DNA of 64,000 nt from Eubacterium sp. AM49-13BH (GTDB lineage: Bacteria > Bacillota > Clostridia > Lachnospirales > Lachnospiraceae), in assembly GCF_003464165.1 (NCBI RefSeq), contig NZ_QSEK01000005.1, positions 39,652 through 103,651 of the forward strand, written 5' to 3'. Position numbers and translations under genes: made by a program. The notes below the pieces were generated by a model. The model saw only the letters and a program-made list of their open reading frames with translations, was not told where the DNA came from and did not search any database. Positions 47,344 through 55,612 of the stretch are shown one piece after another; position 1 is the stretch's first letter; each line of letters starts with the position of its first letter.

Positions 47344-47421
47344 CTTATAGCTTCTCTTGTCCTGAAATCAAGATTGCTCTGCTTTACTAAAAACTCCTGC
47401 ATCTCTGGTCCTCCATTCCTA

Positions 47422-48207
47422 TTATGATTTGAAAATCTTTGACTTCGCATCATTCAGACTCTTCATTACTTTTCCATTATTATTGTTTGAAGACTTCTTT
47501 TTGTCAGAATTCTCATCTTCAGCACGATTCATAGGAATAAGCGCAAGTGTACTAATACCCAGATATTTCTCTATATCCTCTGAGCTTTTGATTGTATCAT
47601 CAAGCAGATATTTAACGATAATAATTATTATTGATGCTATAATACCAATAACAATTCCCATAAATGTCCACTTTGTAATTGATGGAGAAACCGGTGCTGT
47701 AGGGAGATTAGCTGAATCTACTACATTAACAGCTTCAATATCCATAACCTGCGTAATATGCTTTGCTGCAAGGTCTCTTACTGCATTAGCTATCTTCTGT
47801 GCCTGCTCTGCACTCGAATCCGTAACTGTTATTGCAATAATTCGTGTATCATTAGTATTAACTGCCGAAACTCTTCCAACAAGACTCTCATATGTTTCAT
47901 TGAGACTTAACTGTTTAATAACTCCTTCAATTACATAACGGCTTGTAACAAGCTGCTCGTAATCCTTTGACAAAGTTGTTGAAAGCTGTACATCACTATA
48001 TGTAACTGAAGTACTGTTCTGCTTATTAAGAATATATACCTTAGTTGTTGACTGATACTGTGGTGTTATGAAAAAGTTACTGTATGTGAATCCTACAGCT
48101 CCACATATAAAACCCACTAATAGTATCATCCACATTCTATGAAGTAATAATCCGAATATATCACCCAAATTAACTTCAATCTTATCTGTTCTTTTTCTTG
48201 GTTCCAT
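47422..48207 (-). CDS. CpsC/YveK-type chain-length determinant (Wzz-like) protein
   Basis: 261 residues. An N-terminal membrane helix (MWMILLVGFICGAVGFTYS), an extracellular Wzz domain, a PxxP-type TAPVSPSITK motif before the second helix (FMGIVIGIIASIIIIIVK), then a cytoplasmic tail that activates CpsD. It controls exopolysaccharide chain length. Its ATG overlaps the stop of the CpsB gene, so the two are translationally coupled. Confidence 0.94.
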   Translation of the reverse strand: MEPRKRTDKIEVNLGDIFGLLLHRMWMILLVGFICGAVGFTYSNFFITPQYQSTTKVYILNKQNSTSVTYSDVQLSTTLSKDYEQLVTSRYVIEGVIKQLSLNETYESLVGRVSAVNTNDTRIIAITVTDSSAEQAQKIANAVRDLAAKHITQVMDIEAVNVVDSANLPTAPVSPSITKWTFMGIVIGIIASIIIIIVKYLLDDTIKSSEDIEKYLGISTLALIPMNRAEDENSDKKKSSNNNNGKVMKSLNDAKSKIFKS

Positions 48208-48980
48208 TATCCGTTCTCCTTTAACGTATTAGTATCAGTTAACAATCTGTCAAATGCATTGCCATATAATATGCTGTCTACATACGCTTCATCATATTTT
48301 TTATAGAGCAGTTGTGTGCATTCCTTCATCTTAGGTATTCTGCTGTGCTCACATCTGTGTGCGTCAGTTCCAACATAATCGACAAGCTCTTCTTTCAGAA
48401 GTCTGTGCACAAATTTCTTGATGTCCTTACCCATACTGCCTGTTATACTCGATGCATTAACCTGAATCTGTGCTCCCATATGCTTGATTTCCCTGATATT
48501 GTCAATATCAGCAACCATACATGCATATCTCTCAATATGCGCAATAATTGGATAATATCCTTCACCAATTATCTCATCGATTGAATTTCTTATATACTGA
48601 TATGGATCAGATGGCATGAACTCAATAAGAACATGATTAGTACCATTCATCCTGCTAATCTTTCCCGAATCAATATAACTGCACATATCCTCAAAGTACA
48701 ATATTTCATTCCCCTGATACAGATTCATATTAATTCTAAGCGTAGATGCTGCATCGTTAACTGCATTTATAAGCTCACTAATCTTCTGCGGAGCAGCATT
48801 ATGATGTCCACTTTTAAAATGTGGAGTAGCAATCATGTGTGTTATTCCTTCTGACTCTGCAATCTTGAGCATCTTAATAGTTTCTGTCATATTTCTGGAA
48901 CCATCATCTATTCTCGGCATAATATGACAATGTACATCTACTATGTACTTTGCACTTTTTTTCTTATTACCAAACAACAT
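48207..48980 (-). CDS. CpsB/CapC-type PHP-domain tyrosine-protein phosphatase
   Basis: 257 residues from the ATG after GAGGA. Metal-site motifs of the PHP fold are VDVHCHIMPRIDDG at residue 15-30, ATPHFKSGHHN, GNEILYF and VGTDAHRCEHS. It dephosphorylates the CpsD kinase. First gene after a strong promoter, followed by cpsC and cpsD homologues. Confidence 0.94.
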   Translation of the reverse strand: MLFGNKKKSAKYIVDVHCHIMPRIDDGSRNMTETIKMLKIAESEGITHMIATPHFKSGHHNAAPQKISELINAVNDAASTLRINMNLYQGNEILYFEDMCSYIDSGKISRMNGTNHVLIEFMPSDPYQYIRNSIDEIIGEGYYPIIAHIERYACMVADIDNIREIKHMGAQIQVNASSITGSMGKDIKKFVHRLLKEELVDYVGTDAHRCEHSRIPKMKECTQLLYKKYDEAYVDSILYGNAFDRLLTDTNTLKENG

Positions 48981-49021
48981 AATATTCCTCATACCACTTT
49001 ATTATTAAGTAAATCTTAAAT

Positions 49022-49050
49022 AGATTATCAGTGTATATAGTATATGTCAA
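49022..49050 (-). promoter_or_regulatory. promoter of the cpsB-cpsC-cpsD operon
   Basis: Minus-strand TTGACA (49045-49050), 17 bases, TAATCT (49022-49027). Confidence 0.82.
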
Positions 49051-49054
49051 TAAT

Positions 49055-49807
49055 TTATTCAATCAATTCGTAACTCTCATTAATCTCGCCAGCCTTAATC
49101 TGAGCCATTCTTTCCGCAATTCTGTTCTTAACAAGTTCGGCGACTTCTTTTTTCTTAAGTTCACCATACTCAGAATATAGAATAGGTTTCAGAAAATGAA
49201 CCTGGGTATCAACTTTCTCAAATGTATTGCTGTTCATGGATTTATATGAATCAAAAAGTGCTACAGGAACAATCGGCGTCTTAGTCTGTAAACTGCATGA
49301 AAAGCAGCCAGCCTGAAATTCCTGAAGTTCATTCTTATTATCAGTATAGCCGCCCTCTGGAAATATAAGGAAGTTTCTTCCTGATTTAACCTGCCTGGTC
49401 ACATCCATAATTGCTCTTACTTTATCGCGGTTATTGTCAAGATCAATAACTACTGCATCAATAAGACCACAGACCTGACGGCTCATAAGTCTTTCTGCCT
49501 GCTTCTTTCCCCACAGAACACCGCACGGTTTCTCCTGTGCGAGAATAATTCCCAATGCATCGTATTTACCCTGATGATTAGGATACATTATGTAATTACT
49601 GTCAGTCGGAATATTTTCTCTGCCATATACCTTTGTTCTTGTTCTGGCATGCTTTCTCATGTAGTTAATAATCCACTTGGCATATACAAACCGTTCTTCT
49701 GCAGAATGACTGCTTTTATTAGCAATCATCTTATTGGCCTTTGGTACAGCATGAAGCACCATGTACCAGCTTGATATAACAGTACATTTGAAACGCAGAT
49801 TAAACAT
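49055..49807 (-). CDS. lysophospholipid-type acyltransferase (PlsC/LPLAT family)
   Basis: 250 residues. The acyltransferase motif I NHQGKYD (H-x4-D) is near residue 78-84, and FPEGG near residue 150. It transfers acyl chains from acyl-ACP or acyl-CoA to a glycerol-phosphate-type acceptor at the membrane. Last gene of the second lipid operon, 61 bases after the SGNH hydrolase, with ribosome site GAGGAAG. It may be the second acylation step complementing the LPLAT at the operon start. Confidence 0.88.
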   Translation of the reverse strand: MFNLRFKCTVISSWYMVLHAVPKANKMIANKSSHSAEERFVYAKWIINYMRKHARTRTKVYGRENIPTDSNYIMYPNHQGKYDALGIILAQEKPCGVLWGKKQAERLMSRQVCGLIDAVVIDLDNNRDKVRAIMDVTRQVKSGRNFLIFPEGGYTDNKNELQEFQAGCFSCSLQTKTPIVPVALFDSYKSMNSNTFEKVDTQVHFLKPILYSEYGELKKKEVAELVKNRIAERMAQIKAGEINESYELIE

Positions 49808-49868
49808 TCTTCTTCCTCATCTTTCTATATAATCCCCACTAATTATGCAAAATCTTCTCATGTGAGTA

Positions 49869-50555
49869 TCACCGTTCACACAAAGAAAAATATTTTGTAA
49901 AATCATCACGAATGATAGCATATCCCGCCTCATTCGGATGCATGCCATCTTTACTATAATATGCCTTAATGTCATTAAGTGCAAGAAAACTTTCACGAAG
50001 GCTTAATATTTCACAATTATTTACCTTTGCAACGGTTCTCATTATTTCACCATATTCAGCAAACTCATCTTCCATCTGTTGAACTGAGTTCACATATTCT
50101 GACATAATATCTTTATCCACTCCACTTTTAAGCAGATGTGAAAGATACACTTCAATAGCTATCGGAGGTGCAATTACTGCTGTTACTGCAACTCCCTTTT
50201 CCTGCAACAAATGTATCATATCCTCATAATTCTTTTTAAAATCCTGTGGGGCAACTCTGTGCCTGTGTTCATAGTCACATCTACCCTCACATATCGACTT
50301 CCAGTCATAGTCGCAATCGTTACCACCACATTCAAGAAATGCAGCATCAGGTACCGGATGACTTGACATTATCTGTATAAGCCACATTTTTACTCTCTCT
50401 GATGTAAATGTCGGCATTGCAAAATTTAAAAACTTCATATTATACTGTGCCTGCATTTTCTCAAAACCGATTGCATCTGAACTGTGATAATTCCATGCTT
50501 CATCCGGCATAACCCCGCGCATAAGCGAGTCGCCAAACATATAATATGTTTTCAT
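49869..50555 (-). CDS. SGNH/GDSL hydrolase family protein
   Basis: 228 residues with block I GDSLMRG (Ser), block III GGND and block V DGMHPN (Asp, His), so all catalytic residues are present. No signal peptide, so intracellular. Such enzymes deacylate lipids, carbohydrates or thioesters. It starts ten bases after the flavodoxin-fold gene, in the lipid operon; an esterase or thioesterase acting on an operon product is plausible. Confidence 0.88.
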   Translation of the reverse strand: MKTYYMFGDSLMRGVMPDEAWNYHSSDAIGFEKMQAQYNMKFLNFAMPTFTSERVKMWLIQIMSSHPVPDAAFLECGGNDCDYDWKSICEGRCDYEHRHRVAPQDFKKNYEDMIHLLQEKGVAVTAVIAPPIAIEVYLSHLLKSGVDKDIMSEYVNSVQQMEDEFAEYGEIMRTVAKVNNCEILSLRESFLALNDIKAYYSKDGMHPNEAGYAIIRDDFTKYFSLCER

Positions 50556-50565
50556 AAGCCGCCTC

Positions 50566-51312
50566 TTATCTTAAATTAGGAGCTGGAAGAGGATTCTCTG
50601 GTGTAACTGCATCCCAGTAATTGTTCATAAGCTTCTCTAATGCTCTCTGTGGGATCATTGGCTGTGAAGCATAATCAATCATATTCTGAGGGATATCCTC
50701 ACCTTTTCCCATAACCTTACCAATCTCAGTATATCTCTTAAGATATTCATTAATCTGATTTACCATTGGTGGAATTGCAAACATTTCACTCTGTGGACAT
50801 AGGAGAGCCTGATATCTGCCCTTGCCATAGATAAAGTTAAATTCCTTGATAAGTGCGTCATATATCTCCTGAGTCCTTCCGTATCCGCATGATGATATAA
50901 CATAGAACTTCTTACCGCTTACATCATAACGGAATTCGTGAAACGCATTATCTCCGATATCTCTTACCTTACCCTTGTAAGTCTCCATAAGTGGCATTAT
51001 TCTGTCAACAAATGTTTTCATTGGACCTGGCATGCCAAAGAAATACAGAGGAAAACTGTATATTATCACATCTGCGTTCATGAATTTAACATGAACATCC
51101 TGCATAACATCATTGATAACGCACTGTCCTGCTGTCTTTCCCCAACAGCTCATGCATCCCATACATGGCTTAATATCCATATCTTTAACTGTAAGAAGCT
51201 CAATCTCTGCTTCTGGATTAGTCTCCTTAAGCCCCTTAAGAACCGCATTTGTCATCTGCATAGTATTACTCTTAGGTCCCTTAGGGCTTCCGTTTACTAC
51301 TAAAACCTTCAT
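50566..51312 (-). CDS. NADPH-dependent FMN reductase / flavodoxin-fold oxidoreductase (paralogue 2)
   Basis: 248 residues. KVLVVNGSPKGPKSNT is the flavin phosphate loop; PCMGCMSCWGKTAGQCVI carries closely spaced Cys, and SFPLYFFGMPGPMK the flavin region. These blocks align almost word for word with the protein at 8826-9548 in the fatty-acid-like operon, including the C-terminal NYWDA / NFWRE region. It starts two bases after the patatin gene with GGAGG. Redox partner and substrate unknown. Confidence 0.88.
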   Translation of the reverse strand: MKVLVVNGSPKGPKSNTMQMTNAVLKGLKETNPEAEIELLTVKDMDIKPCMGCMSCWGKTAGQCVINDVMQDVHVKFMNADVIIYSFPLYFFGMPGPMKTFVDRIMPLMETYKGKVRDIGDNAFHEFRYDVSGKKFYVISSCGYGRTQEIYDALIKEFNFIYGKGRYQALLCPQSEMFAIPPMVNQINEYLKRYTEIGKVMGKGEDIPQNMIDYASQPMIPQRALEKLMNNYWDAVTPENPLPAPNLR

Positions 51313-51314
51313 TA

Positions 51315-52169
51315 TTAGTCCTCCATAAACTTCTCAAATGCTTTAAACTGTTTTCTCATCGTTTCATATCCGTACTGATAGCACTGAAGAAGTTTCTCGT
51401 TATTACTCTCAAAATGTCTTATCATCTGTTCCTCTGGGCGGATAACAAAGGCCCTGCCCTCTTCAACAAGCTTTTTCATGAATTTATCCTGTCTGTCATA
51501 AGCCTGTCGTCTGTGAACCATAACCTCACAAAGCTCCGGATATTTTTTGTAACTCCACTCAATCAGCTTCTTTACCTTAGAATAATCTGTAGGCTTTGAA
51601 CCTTCTGGTTTGGTAAGTACAACAACAATCTTGTCGCACCCCTTCTTAACTGCTCTCTCAACCGGTATCGAATCAATGATGCTTCCATCAAGATAATGAT
51701 AGCCGTCAATTTCAACAGGTTCGCATATAAATGGCACAGAGCAGCTTGCCATCTGACACTTCAAGAATTCATCTTTAGTCTTAAAATTGCCCTTATACTC
51801 AGCCTTTCCAGTCTCACAATTTACAATAACGCTCTCGCACTCTGTTTTAGAAGCGAAAAATGTGTCAAAATCATAAGGAATGTCTTTAAGTGCATATTCG
51901 GCTACCAGCATTTCAAGATTAAGAATCTTCTTATTCTCAAAAAGCTGTCCGACTCCATAATAGGTTTCTGCATTCTCATGGGTAATTATCTTTTTAGTTC
52001 TTCCTTCCTGTCTGGAAACATAATTCACAGCATTACCTGCTCCAGCAGACACTCCGATAACGTAATCATAATAAATGTCTTTCTTAAGCATATAATCAAG
52101 AACTCCGGCTGAGAAAATACCTCTCATAGCCCCGCCTTCCAGTACAAGCCCTGTCTTTACTTCACTCAT
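51315..52169 (-). CDS. patatin-like phospholipase
   Basis: 284 residues. The oxyanion loop is GGAMRG, the nucleophile elbow GVSAG near residue 42, and the catalytic Asp in DGSIIDSIP near residue 157, so the Ser-Asp dyad is complete. It hydrolyses acyl esters of phospholipids or related lipids. Nine bases downstream of the ACP gene and two bases upstream of the flavodoxin-fold gene. In this operon it could release fatty acids that the ligase recharges onto the ACP (inference). Confidence 0.9.
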   Translation of the reverse strand: MSEVKTGLVLEGGAMRGIFSAGVLDYMLKKDIYYDYVIGVSAGAGNAVNYVSRQEGRTKKIITHENAETYYGVGQLFENKKILNLEMLVAEYALKDIPYDFDTFFASKTECESVIVNCETGKAEYKGNFKTKDEFLKCQMASCSVPFICEPVEIDGYHYLDGSIIDSIPVERAVKKGCDKIVVVLTKPEGSKPTDYSKVKKLIEWSYKKYPELCEVMVHRRQAYDRQDKFMKKLVEEGRAFVIRPEEQMIRHFESNNEKLLQCYQYGYETMRKQFKAFEKFMED

Positions 52170-52178
52170 AAGTGACCT

Positions 52179-52406
52179 CTATTTAGCGTTAGCTTCTACA
52201 TAATCGACAATATCTTTAACAGTTTCAAGCTTGGCATCAGAACTGAATCTAATCTTAAACTCATCCTCAACAGTTATTGCAAGCAACATCATATTAAGAG
52301 AATCAACTCCTAAATCTGTTGTAAGAACACTGTCCATTGTAATAGTTGATGGATCACACTGTGGCATAACCCTTCCAAAAATTTCCTTTAACTTCTCAAA
52401 TACCAT
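52179..52406 (-). CDS. acyl carrier protein (dedicated to the second lipid operon)
   Basis: 75 residues with the phosphopantetheine Ser36 in LGVDSLNMM, an acidic helix II and the EDEFKIRF block. Ribosome site AAAAAGGAG. Located between an acyl-AMP ligase and a patatin, so it probably receives acyl groups from the ligase. Distinct in sequence from the ACP at 16109-16354. Confidence 0.93.
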   Translation of the reverse strand: MVFEKLKEIFGRVMPQCDPSTITMDSVLTTDLGVDSLNMMLLAITVEDEFKIRFSSDAKLETVKDIVDYVEANAK

Positions 52407-52539
52407 GATTAAATCTCCTTTTTATTTATTTTATGAAATCCAGTGGGTGTGGTGTGCAGACGGCGTCCTCAGATGGTTTGCGGTTTATGGGTTTATGCTC
52501 CAAAAACACGCTCCCGCTCGGCTTCGGACGCAGCGGTCA

Positions 52540-54024
52540 CTACCCCTGATTTCTCAATATCTTCATCGCTCCAGATCTCTTAAAATCCTCTGTTCTCACC
52601 TTCATCTTAAGCACTCTCTTGAATGGTGGAAGTTCCTTATTAACCTCATTAACAGTTTCCTGCAATCTGTTCTGGATTTCTTTCTCGGATGCACCCTCTA
52701 ATTCAGGCATATATGGAATAATCTCAACACCGATAACCGTGTTTCCATTCATTTCCATCTCCTGTACAAGACAATCCTTTACAAGCGGCTGCTTGTAGAA
52801 CAATTCCTCTATCTCTTCTGGCGATACATTTTCACCATTAGGAAGAATGATAAGATTCTTGATACGTCCTGTGATGTATATCCAGTCATTATCATCAAAC
52901 TCCACAAGGTCACCTGTCTTAAACCATCCATCTTCTAATACTTCTGCTGTATGCTCAGGATCCTTGTAATATTCCTTCATTACATTGTCACCCTTAATCC
53001 AGAGTTCTCCGTCAACAACCTTAACCTGCTGTTCCGGATAAATGTGTCCCATAGACTCAGGCTTCTTATCTGTATCGCAATTGCCTGATGTCAGGTTGGC
53101 ACACTCTGTAAGTCCATAACCCGCGCATAATGTAATTCCTAATTCACGGCACTCTGCCATCTGTCTTGGAGGAACAGGTGCAGCTCCACACATAATAAGC
53201 TCAAGATCTCCTAAGAATGCTCTCCCCTTAAGCTTGGCAATGTTAAGGATAATCTCAACAAGACCAGGAACAAGTACAAGTGTTGTAGGTCTTACAATAG
53301 GAATATCACCGATACCGGCTCTCATATCAGTACATGTGTATGTAAGTGAGCCAGTGTAGAGCTTAGCCATATAACCCATAATCGCACCAAATATGTGTGA
53401 AAGAGGAAGCATAGCTATATATCTCTTATGAAGAATGTTACCCGGTCCGAATACACCGTTAAATGAACCTCTCATAATAGAGCCGTGGCTATGAACTGCA
53501 CCCTTAGGTGCTCCTGTAGTTCCACCTGTAAAGAATATGGCTGCTGTAGTATCCTTTTCAACATCTGCAAATGCACTTTCTTTCTCACCAATAGAATTGC
53601 TTGACCATGTCTTGCAAGGAAGATTAGCTGTAACCTCTGTAAATTCCTTACCAACGAACATACCGGCAAGGTCAAACTTCATGCTGATTCCCGCAAGTGC
53701 CTTATCGTTAAGTGCATTAGGAAGCATAATAAGTACATGTCCTGCCGCCGGAATTGCAAGGAAAAGTTCCATTGCATCAAGATCGTTTTTTGCAAGTACT
53801 GCTATGTTAGAACCCTTCTCAAGCCCTAATGAATTAATGAACGTAACTCTCTTAGCAACTCTTGAAACAAGCTCCTCATATGTATATGTAGTAACCTTGT
53901 CACTTATGGCTGGATAATCAGAATATTGCTTATTAATAAATTCAAGAAACTTTGGAATAGTTGGAATATATTCCAAAGTAGCCATTTCATCAGTATCTAC
54001 CATGTTATAAAAATAATTATTCAT
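52540..54024 (-). CDS. AMP-dependent acyl-CoA/acyl-ACP synthetase
   Basis: 494 residues from the ATG after AAGGAGC; the longer start at 54129 lies in the spacer. ANL-superfamily motifs are FFTGGTTGAPKGA near residue 155-167, GYGLTE, TGDLVEFDDNDWIYITGR and the C-terminal MKILR with the adenylation Lys. It activates a carboxylic acid, most likely a fatty acid, as acyl-AMP and passes it to CoA or to the neighbouring ACP. The adjacency to a dedicated ACP argues for acyl-ACP synthetase activity. Confidence 0.9.
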   Translation of the reverse strand: MNNYFYNMVDTDEMATLEYIPTIPKFLEFINKQYSDYPAISDKVTTYTYEELVSRVAKRVTFINSLGLEKGSNIAVLAKNDLDAMELFLAIPAAGHVLIMLPNALNDKALAGISMKFDLAGMFVGKEFTEVTANLPCKTWSSNSIGEKESAFADVEKDTTAAIFFTGGTTGAPKGAVHSHGSIMRGSFNGVFGPGNILHKRYIAMLPLSHIFGAIMGYMAKLYTGSLTYTCTDMRAGIGDIPIVRPTTLVLVPGLVEIILNIAKLKGRAFLGDLELIMCGAAPVPPRQMAECRELGITLCAGYGLTECANLTSGNCDTDKKPESMGHIYPEQQVKVVDGELWIKGDNVMKEYYKDPEHTAEVLEDGWFKTGDLVEFDDNDWIYITGRIKNLIILPNGENVSPEEIEELFYKQPLVKDCLVQEMEMNGNTVIGVEIIPYMPELEGASEKEIQNRLQETVNEVNKELPPFKRVLKMKVRTEDFKRSGAMKILRNQG

Positions 54025-54086
54025 GATTTGCTCCTTTTTTACTTTATTGAAATCCGGTGGCAGCCGCAGCCCCGTCCGTCCTGTCA

Positions 54087-54704
54087 CTACTTTCCGAGCT
54101 GCTTCACAACCGCCCGGAATCTCTTGCATTCCCCTGCAAGATACTCAGCATTAAGTCCCTTACCTTCTTTAGTAAGTTCCATTGGCTCGCCAACGTACAG
54201 CTTAAGTCTCTTCCCAAACAGCTTATGATATTCCCCGTTATTATATACCGGAACAATCTTCGCCCCTGACATTACTGCCAGCATCGCAAAACCCGGCTTG
54301 AATTCGTCCATAACCCCTGTCTTGGAAGTATGTCCTTCTGGAAATATAATCATATTATCACCTGCACGAAGATGTTCTGAAGCCCCTCTTATCCATGTGA
54401 TATCTGTTCCAAAACGGTCAACCGATATGAACTTCCCACCACTTGTAAGCCATTTCAGAATCTTTTTGTCAGCCCAGTCTTTGGCTATTATGAGGACACT
54501 GTTTCTAAAAAGCATATAAAACATCTGACCATCATTGTGTCCCACATGGTTTCCAATGAATATGACTCCGCCCTTTTCAATCTCCTCTTTCGCCTTTCTG
54601 CTCTGATAACATATCTTCGGTCTGAACATAATATACAGGTAAGCATATAAAAGACCTCTTCCCATACTGGCTGTTACATTAATAAATGTATTTTTCTTTT
54701 TCAT
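54087..54704 (-). CDS. lysophospholipid-type acyltransferase (PlsC/LPLAT family)
   Basis: 205 residues. Motif I NHVGHND (H-x4-D) near residue 52, FPEGH near residue 121. A short N-terminal hydrophobic stretch (GRGLLYAYLYIMF) may attach it to the membrane. First gene of the second lipid operon, divergent from a TetR gene. With the AMP ligase and ACP downstream it resembles a split version of the Aas acyl-ACP synthetase/acyltransferase. Confidence 0.88.
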   Translation of the reverse strand: MKKKNTFINVTASMGRGLLYAYLYIMFRPKICYQSRKAKEEIEKGGVIFIGNHVGHNDGQMFYMLFRNSVLIIAKDWADKKILKWLTSGGKFISVDRFGTDITWIRGASEHLRAGDNMIIFPEGHTSKTGVMDEFKPGFAMLAVMSGAKIVPVYNNGEYHKLFGKRLKLYVGEPMELTKEGKGLNAEYLAGECKRFRAVVKQLGK

Positions 54705-54997
54705 AAGATTAACCTCTTGTTGTGATTAACATTTATTGTGCATCTCTACTAGCTTAACAATTAATACACACATGTTCCAATAACACACAATATATTTCCA
54801 ATCAACATTGTATGTTTTTTAACAAATATTATCAAAGGTCAATTATTTCTTTTTTGATACTTATGTAACATTTTGTCGCATTTTGTTTACTAATGTTCGC
54901 ATATGATGTAAAATATAAATATGGCTGAAACGCTCATTTTATCAAATTTTTATAATCATTTTATATGCAATTAATAATTGACCAATTGGAGGCTTAT
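54705..54997. promoter_or_regulatory. divergent intergenic region between the second lipid operon and its TetR gene
   Basis: 293 AT-rich bases without an ORF. On the plus strand TTGTTT followed 18 bases later by TGTAAA (near 54884-54914) and a TATAAT at about 54949-54954 are possible promoter parts. I could not define a clear TetR operator palindrome. Confidence 0.4.
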
Positions 54998-55603
54998 ATG
55001 GATAAATTACCAGATATTAATCCTGTTACAGAAGCTAAACCTGACCGCAGAATTTTAAAGACCAAGAAAGCAATCTATGAAGCTTTGGTTGAACTTATGC
55101 AGAAGAAGAAACTTAATTCTATAACTGTCACCGAACTTTCTGCGGCAGCCAATATCAACCGTAAAACATTCTACACATATTACTCAACAGTTAACGATGT
55201 TCTTGATGAGGGAATCAATGAACTTATATCATCTCTCAAAGACCTTATGTACGCTATGTCTGAGGACTACAACATGCTTTCACCACAGACTCTGTTCGCT
55301 TTTCTTAACACGATTATGTCTGACGCTGATATAGCAAGAGACCTTTTTGCCTCTGACAATGGTAATATATTATTTAACAGACTTCAGAAAGCATTGCAGG
55401 AAACTCTGCTTAAAGAGCTTATTGATAACGACATCAAGATGAACGTTCCTCCAGAACAATACCCATTAATTTCCAGCTTTGTTGCTGGTGGAATGATTTC
55501 TGCATATTATGAGTGGATAACTAATCCTAACCAGACTTCACTTGACGATATGGCCCGTACACTGACAACACTTATTATTTCTGGCGTTCACGCATTTGCT
55601 TAA
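54998..55603 (+). CDS. TetR/AcrR family transcriptional regulator
   Basis: 201 residues from the ATG after TGGAGG. The HTH is visible (LNSITVTELSAAANINRKTFYTYYSTVNDVL), then a TetR_C-type helical domain. Divergent from the seven-gene lipid operon and nine bases upstream of the 500-residue HTH protein gene. By position it most likely represses the lipid operon, perhaps responding to a fatty acid or acyl-CoA (inference). Confidence 0.9.
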   Translation: MDKLPDINPVTEAKPDRRILKTKKAIYEALVELMQKKKLNSITVTELSAAANINRKTFYTYYSTVNDVLDEGINELISSLKDLMYAMSEDYNMLSPQTLFAFLNTIMSDADIARDLFASDNGNILFNRLQKALQETLLKELIDNDIKMNVPPEQYPLISSFVAGGMISAYYEWITNPNQTSLDDMARTLTTLIISGVHAFA

Positions 55604-55612
55604 GGAGACATT

